Source: CAYQXJ01 sp964421565 (GTDB taxonomy: Bacteria > Planctomycetota > Brocadiia > SM23-32). From it: a DNA stretch of 64,000 nt. Under the pieces are notes generated by a model. The model was not told where the DNA came from and did not search any database. It saw nothing but the letters and a program-made list of their open reading frames with translations. Positions within the stretch are counted from its first letter, which is position 1; each line of letters begins with the position of its first letter. The position numbers were made by a program, and so were the translations under genes. The stretch spans positions 124,001-188,000 of the forward strand of contig CAYQXJ010000006.1 of NCBI GenBank assembly GCA_964421565.1, in the 5' to 3' direction. Positions 23,096 to 32,454 of the stretch are shown piece by piece.

Positions 23096-25441
23096 ATGGA
23101 AGAGCGCGATTTCGGCAAGTACGTGCTGCTGGAGCACATGGGCAAGGGCGGGGTGGGCAGCGTTTACCGCGCTCGTGAGAAGGCGAGCGCACGCATCGTG
23201 GCGGTGAAGGTCTTTCGGTGCACGGAGCGCCGCCCCGTCGACCTGACGCGCCGTTTGCGCGACCGTGAAGTGCGCATGCTGCTCGGAGTGCAACACCCCA
23301 ACATTGTGCGTTTCTACGAGACCGGTGAGGTCGGCGATGATTTCTACTATGCGATGGAGTTCGTCGAGAACTCCCTTCTGAGTTGCCTGCGTGGCCAGAG
23401 GGACTTCGACCTGCTCAACAAGGTGCGCATCCTGCGTCAAGCGGCCAGCGCGCTTGCCGCTATCCATCACCAGGGGATCGTCCACCGCGACGTAAAGCCG
23501 GGCAACATCCTGCTGGAGGACGGCGAAGGAGGCTTCGTCCACGTCAAACTCACTGACCTTGGTATCGCCAAGAGCGTGAGCGAAACCGACATCGTGCGCC
23601 AGCAACGTGACGGCCGGATACCGGGCACGCCGAAGTACCTGGCCCCCGAACAGGTTGCCCAACTGCCGCTCGACGGCCGCGCAGATATCTTCAGCCTCGG
23701 CGTCGTCGGCTACCAGCTGCTCACCGGCGAGTTGCCCTTTGACGCCGATGACGCAGAGGGCTACATGGCCGCTAACGTGGAACAGCAGCAGCGGCCCGCC
23801 GTAGAGGTGGCGGGCGAGATGCCGCCGTTTCTCAGCCGTATGCTCGACCGCATGCTGGCCAAGGATCGCGAGAAACGCTATGACGCCGACACGCTTGAGC
23901 GCGACCTGCTGCTGGGAGAGCAGCATCTGATCAGCGGCGCGTCGCTGGTGGAGCGGACGAACCCGGCCTCCATGTTCTACCAGGGGCCCGCCGAGCCGGC
24001 CGAGGAGCCTGAGCATGTGGCGCCGATATCGCCGTATGCGTGGCTTGCGGCATTGGGAATGGTCGTGGCCGGTGTGCTCATAGCGATGGCTGCCTGGCCG
24101 AAGGCGGCATCCGTGCCGGCGGCAGGCCCGCCGGCCCCTACTCCAGCGAAGCCTGCCGATGCGCTGCAGGAGGCCGCCGCACAGAATGAGGCAGGGCGGC
24201 ACTGGGCGGCGCTCGCCATACTGCGGGGACTTGAGTCCGCAGAGCTGACAGCACAGCAGGCGCAGACCGCTCACGAACTGCGTGATGAGGCGAACGCAGC
24301 GCTCGCCCAACTCACGTACGCCGAAGGGATGCAGATGCTGGATCAGGGCCGTGTAGCGGAGGCTCGAATTGTGCTGGCCCGGCTGCGCCGGCTCGCCCCG
24401 GCGTCGCAGTGGCTGGACCGGCTCGAGGAGAAGCTTCGCGCACAGTCGCGGGAGACCTCGGCCGGCGAGCGATGGCAGAGGGCGATGAGCGATACTTACG
24501 AGCTGGTGCGGTTGAGGCTCTATGGCGAGGCGCTGGATGCTCGCATGAAGCTGCTGCAGGAGTTAGGCGCAGAACCCGAGCTGGTGGCGCGCACGCGTCA
24601 GGCCATCGCAGACCTGGTGCAAGCGTGGGCGGAGCATCTGCTCAACTCGGGCTCTTCCCACGAGAAACTGCGGCAGTTTCTCGAAGCCACCGAGCCGCTG
24701 GAGCTGGCCCCGCCGCTCGCCGCGCTGGCGGCGCGGGTGCGCATGGAACTGGCGAAACACCATGCCCGCGCCGAGCGCTTCGGCGACGCACTGCCGGCAT
24801 ACCGCGCCGTGGAGAGGGCGGCACCCGCAGAACTGGCCGAGGAGGCGTCTGAGGCCTTGAAACAGCTTCTCGAGCGCATGTCGCGCACCCCTATGGACGC
24901 GCAAAGGTTCGCCGAGACCCTCAGGGCGGCACCCTTTGCGGAGCCCCTCTGGCAGGAGACGGTCTCCGGCGGCTCGGCCGAGGTCGGCTCACAGGGACAG
25001 GTGCACATGCGCACGACCGCGGATGACGCGCAGGTCCGCCTTGGCACACTGCGTCCCGTGCGTAACCTGGGGTTCACGGTGAGCGTTCGGCTGCGAGCGA
25101 GCCCGGCGCCAGCCGAGAAGGTGCGCGCCGGCTTGCGCGTAAGTGACGTGGGAGGAAAGCGTTACGACTTAGTGCTGTCGGGAGAGTCTGTGCAACTCAT
25201 CTCGGGATCGGCCCGTCCGCGCGGAGGGCAGCCGGTCTCGCGCTCGGGGGTTGATGAGCAGGGCTTTCCACACGTCCTTTGCCTCGGCTACGAGTTCGAC
25301 ACCGGCCTGCTGCTGGCCACTGTCGACGGCCAGAGGTTCGCCGAAAGCTACGTTCACCTGGGGGATGTGCGCTTCGAGCTATTCCTCGAGGCGTTGGGAC
25401 CTGCAGAAGTCACTTTCTCTGAGTTCGCGTTCGAGCCTTGA
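23096..25441 (+). CDS. Transmembrane Ser/Thr protein kinase with C-terminal sensor region
   Basis: 781 residues. The kinase domain (8-275) shows GKGGVGSVY, the catalytic Lys in VAVKVF, HRDVKPGN near 129, DLG (TDLGIAK) instead of DFG, and APEQ. A transmembrane helix follows at about 312-333 (WLAALGMVVAGVLIAMAAW), then a Pro/Ala linker and helical repeats (350-610) resembling TPR/coiled coil. The last ~160 residues form a beta-rich domain (LRPVRNLGFTVSVRLRAS, YDLVLSGESVQL) resembling a laminin/concanavalin-like fold. The output is phosphorylation of cytoplasmic proteins; the C-terminal part presumably senses something outside. The FHA protein upstream is an obvious partner. Confidence 0.88.
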   Translation: MEERDFGKYVLLEHMGKGGVGSVYRAREKASARIVAVKVFRCTERRPVDLTRRLRDREVRMLLGVQHPNIVRFYETGEVGDDFYYAMEFVENSLLSCLRGQRDFDLLNKVRILRQAASALAAIHHQGIVHRDVKPGNILLEDGEGGFVHVKLTDLGIAKSVSETDIVRQQRDGRIPGTPKYLAPEQVAQLPLDGRADIFSLGVVGYQLLTGELPFDADDAEGYMAANVEQQQRPAVEVAGEMPPFLSRMLDRMLAKDREKRYDADTLERDLLLGEQHLISGASLVERTNPASMFYQGPAEPAEEPEHVAPISPYAWLAALGMVVAGVLIAMAAWPKAASVPAAGPPAPTPAKPADALQEAAAQNEAGRHWAALAILRGLESAELTAQQAQTAHELRDEANAALAQLTYAEGMQMLDQGRVAEARIVLARLRRLAPASQWLDRLEEKLRAQSRETSAGERWQRAMSDTYELVRLRLYGEALDARMKLLQELGAEPELVARTRQAIADLVQAWAEHLLNSGSSHEKLRQFLEATEPLELAPPLAALAARVRMELAKHHARAERFGDALPAYRAVERAAPAELAEEASEALKQLLERMSRTPMDAQRFAETLRAAPFAEPLWQETVSGGSAEVGSQGQVHMRTTADDAQVRLGTLRPVRNLGFTVSVRLRASPAPAEKVRAGLRVSDVGGKRYDLVLSGESVQLISGSARPRGGQPVSRSGVDEQGFPHVLCLGYEFDTGLLLATVDGQRFAESYVHLGDVRFELFLEALGPAEVTFSEFAFEP

Positions 25442-25450
25442 GTCCAGGGC

Positions 25451-25479
25451 TTGACGGCCCGAGCTGCTGCGCGTAAGCT
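25451..25479 (+). promoter_or_regulatory. Candidate sigma-70 promoter for rarA
   Basis: TTGACG (25451-25456), a 17-bp spacer and TAAGCT (25474-25479) sit 54 bp upstream of the rarA start. The -35 is 5/6; the -10 is only 3/6. Confidence 0.4.
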
Positions 25480-25532
25480 GTACGCCGAGCGAACGTTATG
25501 GAGTTCCCCCCACGTCCTCTGGGAAGCCGTGT

Positions 25533-26903
25533 ATGTCTCTGTTCCACCAGCAGCCGGCGGGGGCCGTGCCCGAGCCCGGCCCCGATGCGCCCCTCGCCGC
25601 GCGGATGCGGCCCCGAACGCTGCAGGAGTTCGTCGGACAGGAGCACTTCCTGGGCGAAGGGCGGCTGCTGTGGCGCATGATTCGGGCTGACAGGCTCGCC
25701 TCGCTCATTTTCTACGGACCGCCGGGAACCGGCAAGACCGCCCTGGCGCACGTGGTCGCGCGGCGGACAAACGCGGTCTTTGAGCCCCTTAACGCCACGG
25801 CCGCGAGTGTCAGCGACATGCGCGAGATCATCGCCCGGGCAACCGACCGTAAGCGCCGCGCCGGCACGCGCACCGTGCTCTTCGTGGACGAACTGCACCG
25901 CTTCAACCGCGCCCAGCAGGACGTGCTGCTGCCCGATGTCGAGAGCGGCACTGTCATCCTGATCGGCGCCACTACGCACAACCCCTTCCACTCCATCAAC
26001 TCGCCCCTGCTCTCCCGTTCGCAGATATTCCAGTTCAAGCCTCTGGAGTCCGAGCACATCCTCACCATACTGCGCCGAGCCCTGAGCGACGAGGAACGCG
26101 GCCTCGGCCGCCACGACGTTTGCCCCGACGAGGAGGCGCTTCAGTTCCTCGCCGAGGCGTGCGACGGCGACGCCCGGCGAGCCCTCAACGCCCTGGAGGT
26201 CGGCGTTCTGAGTGCTTTGGAAGGCAACGAGAGCGCCGTTCGCTTCGACCTGGAACTCGCACAGGACTCCATCCAGCGCAAGGCTATCCTCTACGACCGC
26301 GACGAGGACGAGCACTACGACACAGCCAGCGCGTTCATCAAGAGCATGCGCGGCAGCGACCCCGACGCCGCCCTCTACTGGATGGCCAAGATGCTCGAAG
26401 GCGGCGAGGACCCCCGCTTCATTGCCCGGCGCATTGTCATCTGCGCGGCGGAGGACGTCGGCAACGCCGCCCCGAACGCCCTGGTGCTCGCCGTCGCCGC
26501 CCAGCATGCCGTCGAGTTCGTCGGCATGCCCGAGGCCAAAATACCCCTCGCCCAGGCGGTCACCTACATCGCCTGCTCACCCAAGAGCAATGCCTGCTAT
26601 ATGGCTATCGACGCGGCAGAGAAGGATGTCCGCGAGGGCCGCACCCTGCCCGTGCCCGACCACCTGAAAGACGCCAGCTACCCCGGCGCCGAAACGTTGG
26701 GGCACGGCGAAGGCTATAAATACGCCCACAGCTATGAGGACCATTGGGTCAACCAGGACTACATACCCACCACACGCATCTACTACGAGCCGACTGAGCA
26801 GGGAAGTGAGAAACGCTTCAAAGAGCGTCTTGACCGCTTACGCAAGGCAAGGGGCATAATCCCACCCGACTCCGACCCGGAAGCCGAAGGCGGTTCGCAG
26901 TAG
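25533..26903 (+). CDS. rarA: Replication-associated recombination protein A (AAA+ ATPase, RarA/MgsA)
   Basis: 456 residues. The clamp-loader-like AAA+ core has GPPGTGKT (Walker A), LFVDELHRF (Walker B), ATTHNPFHSINSPLLSR (sensor 1/arginine finger) and GDARRALN (sensor 2). Downstream are the family motifs YDTASAFIKSMRGSDPDAALYWMA and LGHGEGYKYAHSYEDHWVNQDY. It acts at stalled replication forks, processing ends and influencing polymerase exchange. No SSB or RecQ gene is adjacent. GGGAAG precedes the ATG. Full length, firm identification. Confidence 0.95.
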   Translation: MSLFHQQPAGAVPEPGPDAPLAARMRPRTLQEFVGQEHFLGEGRLLWRMIRADRLASLIFYGPPGTGKTALAHVVARRTNAVFEPLNATAASVSDMREIIARATDRKRRAGTRTVLFVDELHRFNRAQQDVLLPDVESGTVILIGATTHNPFHSINSPLLSRSQIFQFKPLESEHILTILRRALSDEERGLGRHDVCPDEEALQFLAEACDGDARRALNALEVGVLSALEGNESAVRFDLELAQDSIQRKAILYDRDEDEHYDTASAFIKSMRGSDPDAALYWMAKMLEGGEDPRFIARRIVICAAEDVGNAAPNALVLAVAAQHAVEFVGMPEAKIPLAQAVTYIACSPKSNACYMAIDAAEKDVREGRTLPVPDHLKDASYPGAETLGHGEGYKYAHSYEDHWVNQDYIPTTRIYYEPTEQGSEKRFKERLDRLRKARGIIPPDSDPEAEGGSQ

Positions 26904-27563
26904 CCCTGCGTCGGGCCGGCCACGCCGGCAAACACACAATACGTGTGCGATCCTGATCCCATCCATGTCCAGCTCGAGGACGGATTGTGTAAAAGTGTCG
27001 TAGCATCCGCCCGAGGTTGCTCTTATGACGAAATGGGTTCGTTTTGAAATAGCGGATGCTCTCCACTCCCCGCGCCCGCCGGAACGAGCCGGACACCCGG
27101 GCCCGTGCACCGGCCAGCGGGCGGTTACGACACGGCCCGAGCCCGGTTGCGGGCGGCCGCCTTTCCCCCCGGCGCACGGCCACCGTCCGGGGAGGGCACA
27201 GGCGCGCGTCCGCCGCGCTGCGGTGGGGTTTCCCGGCGGGCAGCGAGGCGCGGCTCCCTTGGCGGCAACTTACTCGTTCCGCCGCTCTCGCGCCAGGGCG
27301 CCTGTGCTTTCTTCGGTCACCAGCGCCCATGTCGGACGGTGCGCCCCCTCCGGGTCGGGCTGCTGCGCCTGAGGCGGCCGGGGTGGTCGGTGTGCGAAGG
27401 GGCAGTGCTCTGCCGCTTGCGGTTTCGAGAATCGGGCGGACGTGCGCGTGTACTGCTGTAGCGGCAGTTCGGTGTCTGTACGGCTGGAGGCAGGCATGCG
27501 GCGGAGCAGGGCGCAGGCATAGGCGGGATGAAGGGGCGGGGTCCGCTCATCCTGCGCCGCCTT
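26904..27563. other. Non-coding intergenic stretch
   Basis: About 660 bp between rarA and the thrS promoter. Six-frame reading shows only open frames without family signatures; the one joined to thrS extends the enzyme's N-terminus with Arg/Pro-rich non-homologous residues. It contains the palindrome-bounded element at 27002-27060 and otherwise very GC-rich sequence with no motif I recognise. Confidence 0.6.
27002..27060. repeat. 59-bp element bounded by 9-bp perfect inverted repeats
   Basis: AGCATCCGC at 27002-27010 is matched exactly by GCGGATGCT at 27052-27060. The 41-bp interior is distinctly AT-richer than its surroundings. Read on the minus strand, the element encodes YFKTNPFRHKSNLG in one frame. 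From memory, KTNP-type peptides recur in spurious small proteins called from intergenic repeats of planctomycete genomes, so this may be one member of a dispersed non-coding repeat. A simple RNA hairpin or terminator-like structure is the alternative. Confidence 0.5.
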
Positions 27564-27591
27564 TTGACACGGCGCCGGGCCGGCCTATAAT
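27564..27591 (+). promoter_or_regulatory. Near-perfect sigma-70 promoter for thrS
   Basis: TTGACA (27564-27569), a 16-bp spacer and TATAAT (27586-27591): both hexamers are exact consensus. Transcription would start near 27598, leaving an untranslated leader of about 190 nt before thrS. Confidence 0.75.
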
Positions 27592-27737
27592 GGGTTTCAG
27601 CACGGAGTCGGTCTCTCAGGCCCCGTCACCCCTCTTGCCAGGGGGCTTGCAGGACTTCCCATTGTGGGGGAGGTCGGCGGTTCCGCCCCCGATTCCTCCC
27701 TGCGTTCGCGCTGATTGCGCAACCGGTGCACCCGCGC

Positions 27738-27765
27738 CCGATGCCGGCTGCGGGCAGAGCATCGG
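27738..27765 (+). promoter_or_regulatory. Stem-loop in the thrS leader
   Basis: CCGATGC (27738-27744) pairs with GCATCGG (27759-27765) around a 14-nt loop, 25 nt upstream of the thrS ATG. It could fold near the ribosome binding site and regulate translation, as leader structures do for thrS elsewhere. No T-box consensus or clear Thr anticodon mimic is visible, so the role is inference. Confidence 0.35.
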
Positions 27766-27790
27766 CAGCACGAGCACGAAGGAACGCGCC

Positions 27791-29722
27791 ATGAACATCG
27801 CGATCACCTTGCCGGACGGATCGGTGCTGAAGAAGACCGTCGGCGTCACGCCGGCCGAGGTCGCCCGCTCGATCGGAAAGCGCCTGGCACGCGACGCGGT
27901 CGCCGCGCGCGTGGACGGGGTGCTGATGGACGTGAATGTGCCGCTGGAGCACGATTGCACGCTCTGCATCGTGACCATCAACACGCCGGAAGGGCTCCAG
28001 ATCATGCGTCACAGCACCGCCCACGTCATGGCGGCCGCCGTCGGCCGGCTCTTCGAGGGCGTGAAGTTCGGCATCGGGCCCGCCATAGAGGATGGGTTCT
28101 ACTACGACTTCGACCTGCCGGCGGCCATCTCCAGCGAAGAGCTGGAGCGGATCGAGGACGAGATGGCCCGCATCGTCGCCGCCGATGAGCCTTTCGAGCG
28201 CATGGAGCTGCGCCGGGAGGAGGCCGCCGAACTGATGGCCGAGCACGGCCAGGACTACAAGGTGGAGCTGATCGAGGAGATCGAGGACAACGTCGTCTCT
28301 CTCTACAGCACTGACGGTTTCATGGACCTCTGCCGGGGGCCGCACCTGCCGAGCACGGGGATGGTCGGGGCGTTCAAGCTGCTCAGCGTTGCCGGCGCCT
28401 ACTGGCGGGGGGACTCCGAGCGACCCCAGATGCAGCGCATCTACGGGACGGCATTCCTGAACGAGAGCGAGCTGGAGGATTACCTGGAGCGCCTGCGCCA
28501 GGCGGAGGAGCGCGACCACCGCAGGCTCGGGCGCGAGCTCGACCTGTTCAGCTTCGACGAGGAGCTCGGCCAGGGCCTCGTGCTCTGGCACCCGAAGGGC
28601 GCCACGCTGCGTAGCGTCATCGAGGACTACTGGAAAGGCGTCCACCGCCGGCGCGGCTACGAGTTCGTCTTCACCCCGCACATCGCCAGCGAACAGATCT
28701 ACCGCCGCAGCGGCCACATCCCGAAGTACGAGGACATGATGTACGCGCCGCTGGTGATCGACGAGGAGCGCTACCGGGTTAAGCCGATGAACTGCCCGGC
28801 CCACATCAAGATCTTCCAGACGCAGACGCGTTCCTACCGCGACCTGCCCACGCGTTACGCAGAGCTCGGCACGGTGTACCGCTACGAGCTGAGCGGCGCG
28901 CTGCACGGCATGGTGCGGGTCCGCGGCTTCACCCAGGACGATGCGCACATCTTCTGCACCCCCGAGCAGCTCCCCGACGAGATCGAGGGCGTGCTGGACC
29001 TGGTGGCAGAGATGCTGGGGGCGTTCGGCTACGAGTACAAGACCTACCTGGCCACCCGCCCCGAGGTCAGCCTGGAGGAGGCGACGGACCAACAGTGGGA
29101 GCGCGCCACCGAGGGGCTGCGCCGCGCGCTGGAGCAGAAGGGCATCCCCTACGAGGTCGACGAGGGCGGAGGGGCCTTCTACGCGCCGAAGATCGACATG
29201 AAGCTCTTCGACGCGCTCGGCCGTGAATGGCAGGGGCCGACCATCCAGGTGGACCTGAACCTGCCGAAGCGCTTTGATGTCGTCTACGTGGGCGAGGACG
29301 GGCGAGAGCACGAATGCATCATCGTGCACAGGGCGATCCTCGGCTCGCTGGAGCGGTTCGTGGGCGGACTGATCGAGCACTTTGGCGGCTGGTTCCCCGT
29401 CTGGCTCGCGCCGGAGCAGGTGCGCGTGCTGCCGATTACGGACGCACACAACGACTACGCGCGCACCGTCGCCGAATGGCTCCAGGTGGAGGGCGTTCGC
29501 GCAAAGGTCGACGAGCGCAACGAGACGATGGGCTACAAGGTGCGCAGCGGCACCGTGGAGAAGGTGCCCTACCTGCTGGTTGTCGGAGACCGTGAGGTCG
29601 AGAGCGAGACGGTGAGCGTGCGCAGCCATGAGCGCGGCGACGAAGGAGCGGTGCCCGTGGAGGAGTTCCTCGGCCGCGTCAAACGGGAGATTGAGCAGAA
29701 GCGCCTGCCGGCCGAGTTCTGA
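27791..29722 (+). CDS. thrS: Threonyl-tRNA synthetase
   Basis: 643 residues from ATG 27791. The frame is open 735 bp further upstream, but the family begins at MNIAITLPDGS. Domains: TGS (1-62), the editing and linker domain with the HSTAHVMA metal motif and GPAIEDGFYYDFDL, the class II catalytic core (MNCPAHIKIF with the zinc Cys, RGFTQDDAHIFC, IVHRAILGSLERF as motif 3), and the anticodon-binding domain from about 540 (RVLPITDAHNDYA, DERNETMGYKVR). It charges tRNA-Thr and hydrolyses mischarged Ser-tRNA-Thr. A solo gene here: infC-rpmI-rplT do not follow. Confidence 0.97.
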   Translation: MNIAITLPDGSVLKKTVGVTPAEVARSIGKRLARDAVAARVDGVLMDVNVPLEHDCTLCIVTINTPEGLQIMRHSTAHVMAAAVGRLFEGVKFGIGPAIEDGFYYDFDLPAAISSEELERIEDEMARIVAADEPFERMELRREEAAELMAEHGQDYKVELIEEIEDNVVSLYSTDGFMDLCRGPHLPSTGMVGAFKLLSVAGAYWRGDSERPQMQRIYGTAFLNESELEDYLERLRQAEERDHRRLGRELDLFSFDEELGQGLVLWHPKGATLRSVIEDYWKGVHRRRGYEFVFTPHIASEQIYRRSGHIPKYEDMMYAPLVIDEERYRVKPMNCPAHIKIFQTQTRSYRDLPTRYAELGTVYRYELSGALHGMVRVRGFTQDDAHIFCTPEQLPDEIEGVLDLVAEMLGAFGYEYKTYLATRPEVSLEEATDQQWERATEGLRRALEQKGIPYEVDEGGGAFYAPKIDMKLFDALGREWQGPTIQVDLNLPKRFDVVYVGEDGREHECIIVHRAILGSLERFVGGLIEHFGGWFPVWLAPEQVRVLPITDAHNDYARTVAEWLQVEGVRAKVDERNETMGYKVRSGTVEKVPYLLVVGDREVESETVSVRSHERGDEGAVPVEEFLGRVKREIEQKRLPAEF

Positions 29723-29767
29723 GGCGCTGGCAGGGGTCAAGGCGCTCCGATCGGCGTCAGACACTGC

Positions 29768-29796
29768 TTGACATGTGGCATTGGGGCTCATAACAT
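29768..29796 (+). promoter_or_regulatory. Sigma-70 promoter for the frameshifted SAP/nuclease gene
   Basis: TTGACA (29768-29773, perfect), a 17-bp spacer and TAACAT (29791-29796, 4/6). It lies 57 bp before the ATG at 29854, which has GGGAGGATGGA as a ribosome binding site. The gene therefore has its own expression signals. Confidence 0.65.
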
Positions 29797-29853
29797 CCTT
29801 GGGGCTAACTGCCAAGCTCGCGTTTTGGAGCCGCACCTTGGCGGGAGGATGGA

Positions 29854-31421
29854 ATGAGATTCGATGATGTGGTTGACGCGATCCCGACGCTCCACGCCCT
29901 CAAGCGCACTGCCTCAGCGCACGTCGTGGATTACGCTCATCTCGGCACAGATGACCTGGGGGCCAACATAAAGAGGGTGAAGAATCAGTTCACGCATCCT
30001 GAAGCAGTCCAGGATGCATTGGACAACGTGTTCCACCGCGACCAGGACCTTTCGCATCGAGTGCTTGCCCCCCTCATCGTGCGAGACATCCTGCTCAATG
30101 AACATGGTTACCTCCTCCCTTTGGCAGAACTTCAAGATAAGACCACCGAGATCGAGCAAGGCGTCGTAAACGAATCGAACGAGAAGGACATCAAGGACCT
30201 CTGCGGCGGGCGAGATGACTCAGAACATTACCGCAATCTCAGTCTTTACCACTTCGTACTGGAGACCGCCTGGAAGCATCGCGATACAAAATCCGTCGAT
30301 GAAGCCAATCTCCTCCGGAAGCTAAGGGGAAGGTTACGCATCACTGAACGCGAACACAGGCTCTTGGAGGCGATGCTGGCCAAGTATCCGAAGCCACGGA
30401 ACGAGATCCACACACGGGAGGAGATGATTCACTGTATCCGCACGCTCCAGTCACTGGGGCTGCTGTTCGAGCTCCGTGACAATGACGGACAGGATTTCGT
30501 CGTGATTCCCGAGGAAGTGGCGGAAGTGGCGCGCGAAGTATTGGGCATCGAAATACGATTGCCGGGATATCTCGCAATGCTGCAAGACAAGCGCGTCCGG
30601 CTGCGTGCCTATCTGATGGATGCCTTGAGCCAGGCTGAATCCCGTTTTCGCCGAATGCGACCCGTGAGGAGTTGCAGCACCGCGTCGCGGAGACAGTGCC
30701 TGCCTCGGTTCTGGTCGGCGGGTTCTCGCCGCATGGCGGGCTGAACAGCGACGTTTTGTCGGAGTGGTGCGCGGATCTGGGATTGCCCGTGGGGGGCAAG
30801 AAGGCCGACAAGGTGCAACGGTTGATCCGTCACTACGACGTGCTCCAGATGCCACCCCCTGAGGGTACCGACCCAAGGGAGCGTCTTTATCAGTTCTTTG
30901 AGGAGCTTGCCTGTCGTGACACCGCGACCTTGAGGGCTCAGCATGTGGTCGACAAGGATGTCGAAATCGAGCGTTGCTTCGAAGCAGCCACGGCCTACTT
31001 GTTTGAGACCAAGTTAAATCACGCGCCCTTGCGCCAGGCCGGCACGGAACACGCTGACGGCCGTCTGTCGTTCCGCGACGGTTATGTGCTATGGGACAAC
31101 AAGAGCTCCGAGAATCCTGTATCGCTGCGGAATCACATCACCCAGTTTGACACGTACATCCAAAGGGCTGACAAGGAAGTCCCCTTTTTCCTCGTCATCG
31201 CACCCGATTTCACGGAGGACTCCAAAGCTATAGCCCTCCAGTACACCGCCGAGCATATGGGTTGCAGCATTGTTCTGGTAAAGGCGACTGAACTCAAAGA
31301 ACTCGGCGAGCTGTGGGCCAATGAGGACAATAAAAGGTGCTCCGAGCCGTTCCCCCTCGGCTACCTTGCCCAGCCGGGAAGGCTGCAGTTGGCCACGATC
31401 CGGACCTCTCTGAGTTTGTAG
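29854..31421 (+). pseudogene. Frameshifted winged-helix/SAP-like/PD-(D/E)XK nuclease-like protein
   Basis: Two overlapping frames form one gene of about 520 codons. Frame A (29854 to about 30650) gives an N-terminal helical region and a winged-helix-like stretch (EMIHCIRTLQSLGLLFELRD). Frame B (from about 30639 to 31421) continues FSPNATREELQHRVAET, then a SAP-like helix pair (LSEWCADLGLPVGGKKADKV) and a nuclease-like core (DGYVLWDNKSSEN, i.e. D...DxK, then FFLVIAPDF). One base is missing near the TTTT at 30645-30648; this is either a mutation or a sequence error. Base composition is visibly less GC-rich than its neighbours, pointing to transfer. A DNA-directed, perhaps defence-related, nuclease is an inference. 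Confidence 0.65.
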
Positions 31422-31424
31422 GCA

Positions 31425-32369
31425 TCAAGTCCCCGCCCGATCAGGGCCCGAGGGCTCGTAGTAGGTCTCGTACAGCCGCTGGCGGCGGTGGATCAGCCCT
31501 TCGTTGAGTAGCGCGTGAACGTGCTTGACGGCCTCGTTCGCGCTGATCGCCAGGCCCTCGGCGACATCCTGCACCGTGCACGGCCGGCGGCGAAGCATCT
31601 GCAGCACTTCCTGGCGCTGGGCCCGGCCCTCGGCTGTGAGCGGGGCCGCGGGCACCGGCGCAATGATCTCCGCGCGCGGACCGAATGCCTCCCGTATCTC
31701 CTGCAGCCGCATCGGGCAGGGCACGCGCACGTTCGACTCGGCGGGGGGGCGAACGGCCGTGTTGATCTGCACGCGATGGGGGTTGATGCGCTCGATGCAC
31801 GACTTCAGTTTCGCGACCTGCTCGTCAGAGGCGTTGATCCCCTGAACGATGAAGACCTCAAGCCATATCTGTCCGGCGAACTCCCGCCGCAGCGCGGCGA
31901 GTCCCTCGACGGTGCGCTCAAGCGTCAGGCCGGGGTGCGGCCGGTTGATGAGTCGGAAGGTCTGCTCGTCTCCTGCGTCAAGCGACGGCAGCACAAGGTG
32001 CACGTCCGCGCACGCGGCCCGGACCCGGGGCAGGAAGAAGAGCGAACCGTTGGTGAGCAGCGCGACGGGCACGTCCGTCAACGCCGAGAGCGCGGATGCG
32101 ATCTCGCCGAAGCTTGAGTGCAGCGTCGGCTCGCCGGAGCCCGCCAGCGTCACGTAGTCGGGCGGGGGGCCGTTGCGCAGCGCCTGGCGCACGTCGGCCA
32201 CCACGGCGTCGGGCGGCGTGTACTGCCTGCGCTCCAGGGGCACGGTTGCCGCCGGGCCGAGCTGGCAGTAGACGCAGTTGAAGTCGCACGTCTTCAGCGG
32301 CACCAGGTCCACCCCGAGCGAGCGCCCGAGCCGCCGCGAAGGCACCGGTCCGTATGTGTACGTGCTCAT
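31425..32369 (-). CDS. Radical SAM protein with C-terminal winged helix (COG0731-like)
   Basis: 314 residues. YGPVPSRRLGRSLGVDLVP, then the SAM cluster motif CDFNCVYCQLG (CxxxCxxC), TLAGSGEPTLHSSFG and LPSLDAGDE are characteristic of the radical SAM family related to wyosine-synthesis TYW1 but found widely in bacteria. Residues ~240-305 form a winged helix (RPCTVQDVAEGLAISANEAVKHVHALLNEG), suggesting DNA/RNA or partner binding. The reaction is not known for bacterial members. It ends 4 bp from the preceding convergent gene. Confidence 0.88.
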   Translation of the reverse strand: MSTYTYGPVPSRRLGRSLGVDLVPLKTCDFNCVYCQLGPAATVPLERRQYTPPDAVVADVRQALRNGPPPDYVTLAGSGEPTLHSSFGEIASALSALTDVPVALLTNGSLFFLPRVRAACADVHLVLPSLDAGDEQTFRLINRPHPGLTLERTVEGLAALRREFAGQIWLEVFIVQGINASDEQVAKLKSCIERINPHRVQINTAVRPPAESNVRVPCPMRLQEIREAFGPRAEIIAPVPAAPLTAEGRAQRQEVLQMLRRRPCTVQDVAEGLAISANEAVKHVHALLNEGLIHRRQRLYETYYEPSGPDRAGT

Positions 32370-32454
32370 GCGGGACTCCGCAATGGTGTGGAACCCGCCG
32401 GGGTCGCAAGGCGGTAACCACGGCGCCCGGGCAGCCGTCTGCTCAGCTTTGCCT

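Noticed and set aside
27056..27790. Possible N-terminal extension of thrS
   Set aside because: Non-homologous, Arg/Pro rich and crossing a consensus promoter.
27592..27790. T-box riboswitch before thrS
   Set aside because: No T-box consensus found in the leader.
27626..29836. A 736-codon minus-strand open frame antisense to thrS
   Set aside because: Antisense shadow of a clearly conserved synthetase; no motif.
30639..30665. Programmed -1 frameshifting in the SAP/nuclease gene
   Set aside because: No proper slippery heptamer or downstream structure was evident; mutation or error is simpler.
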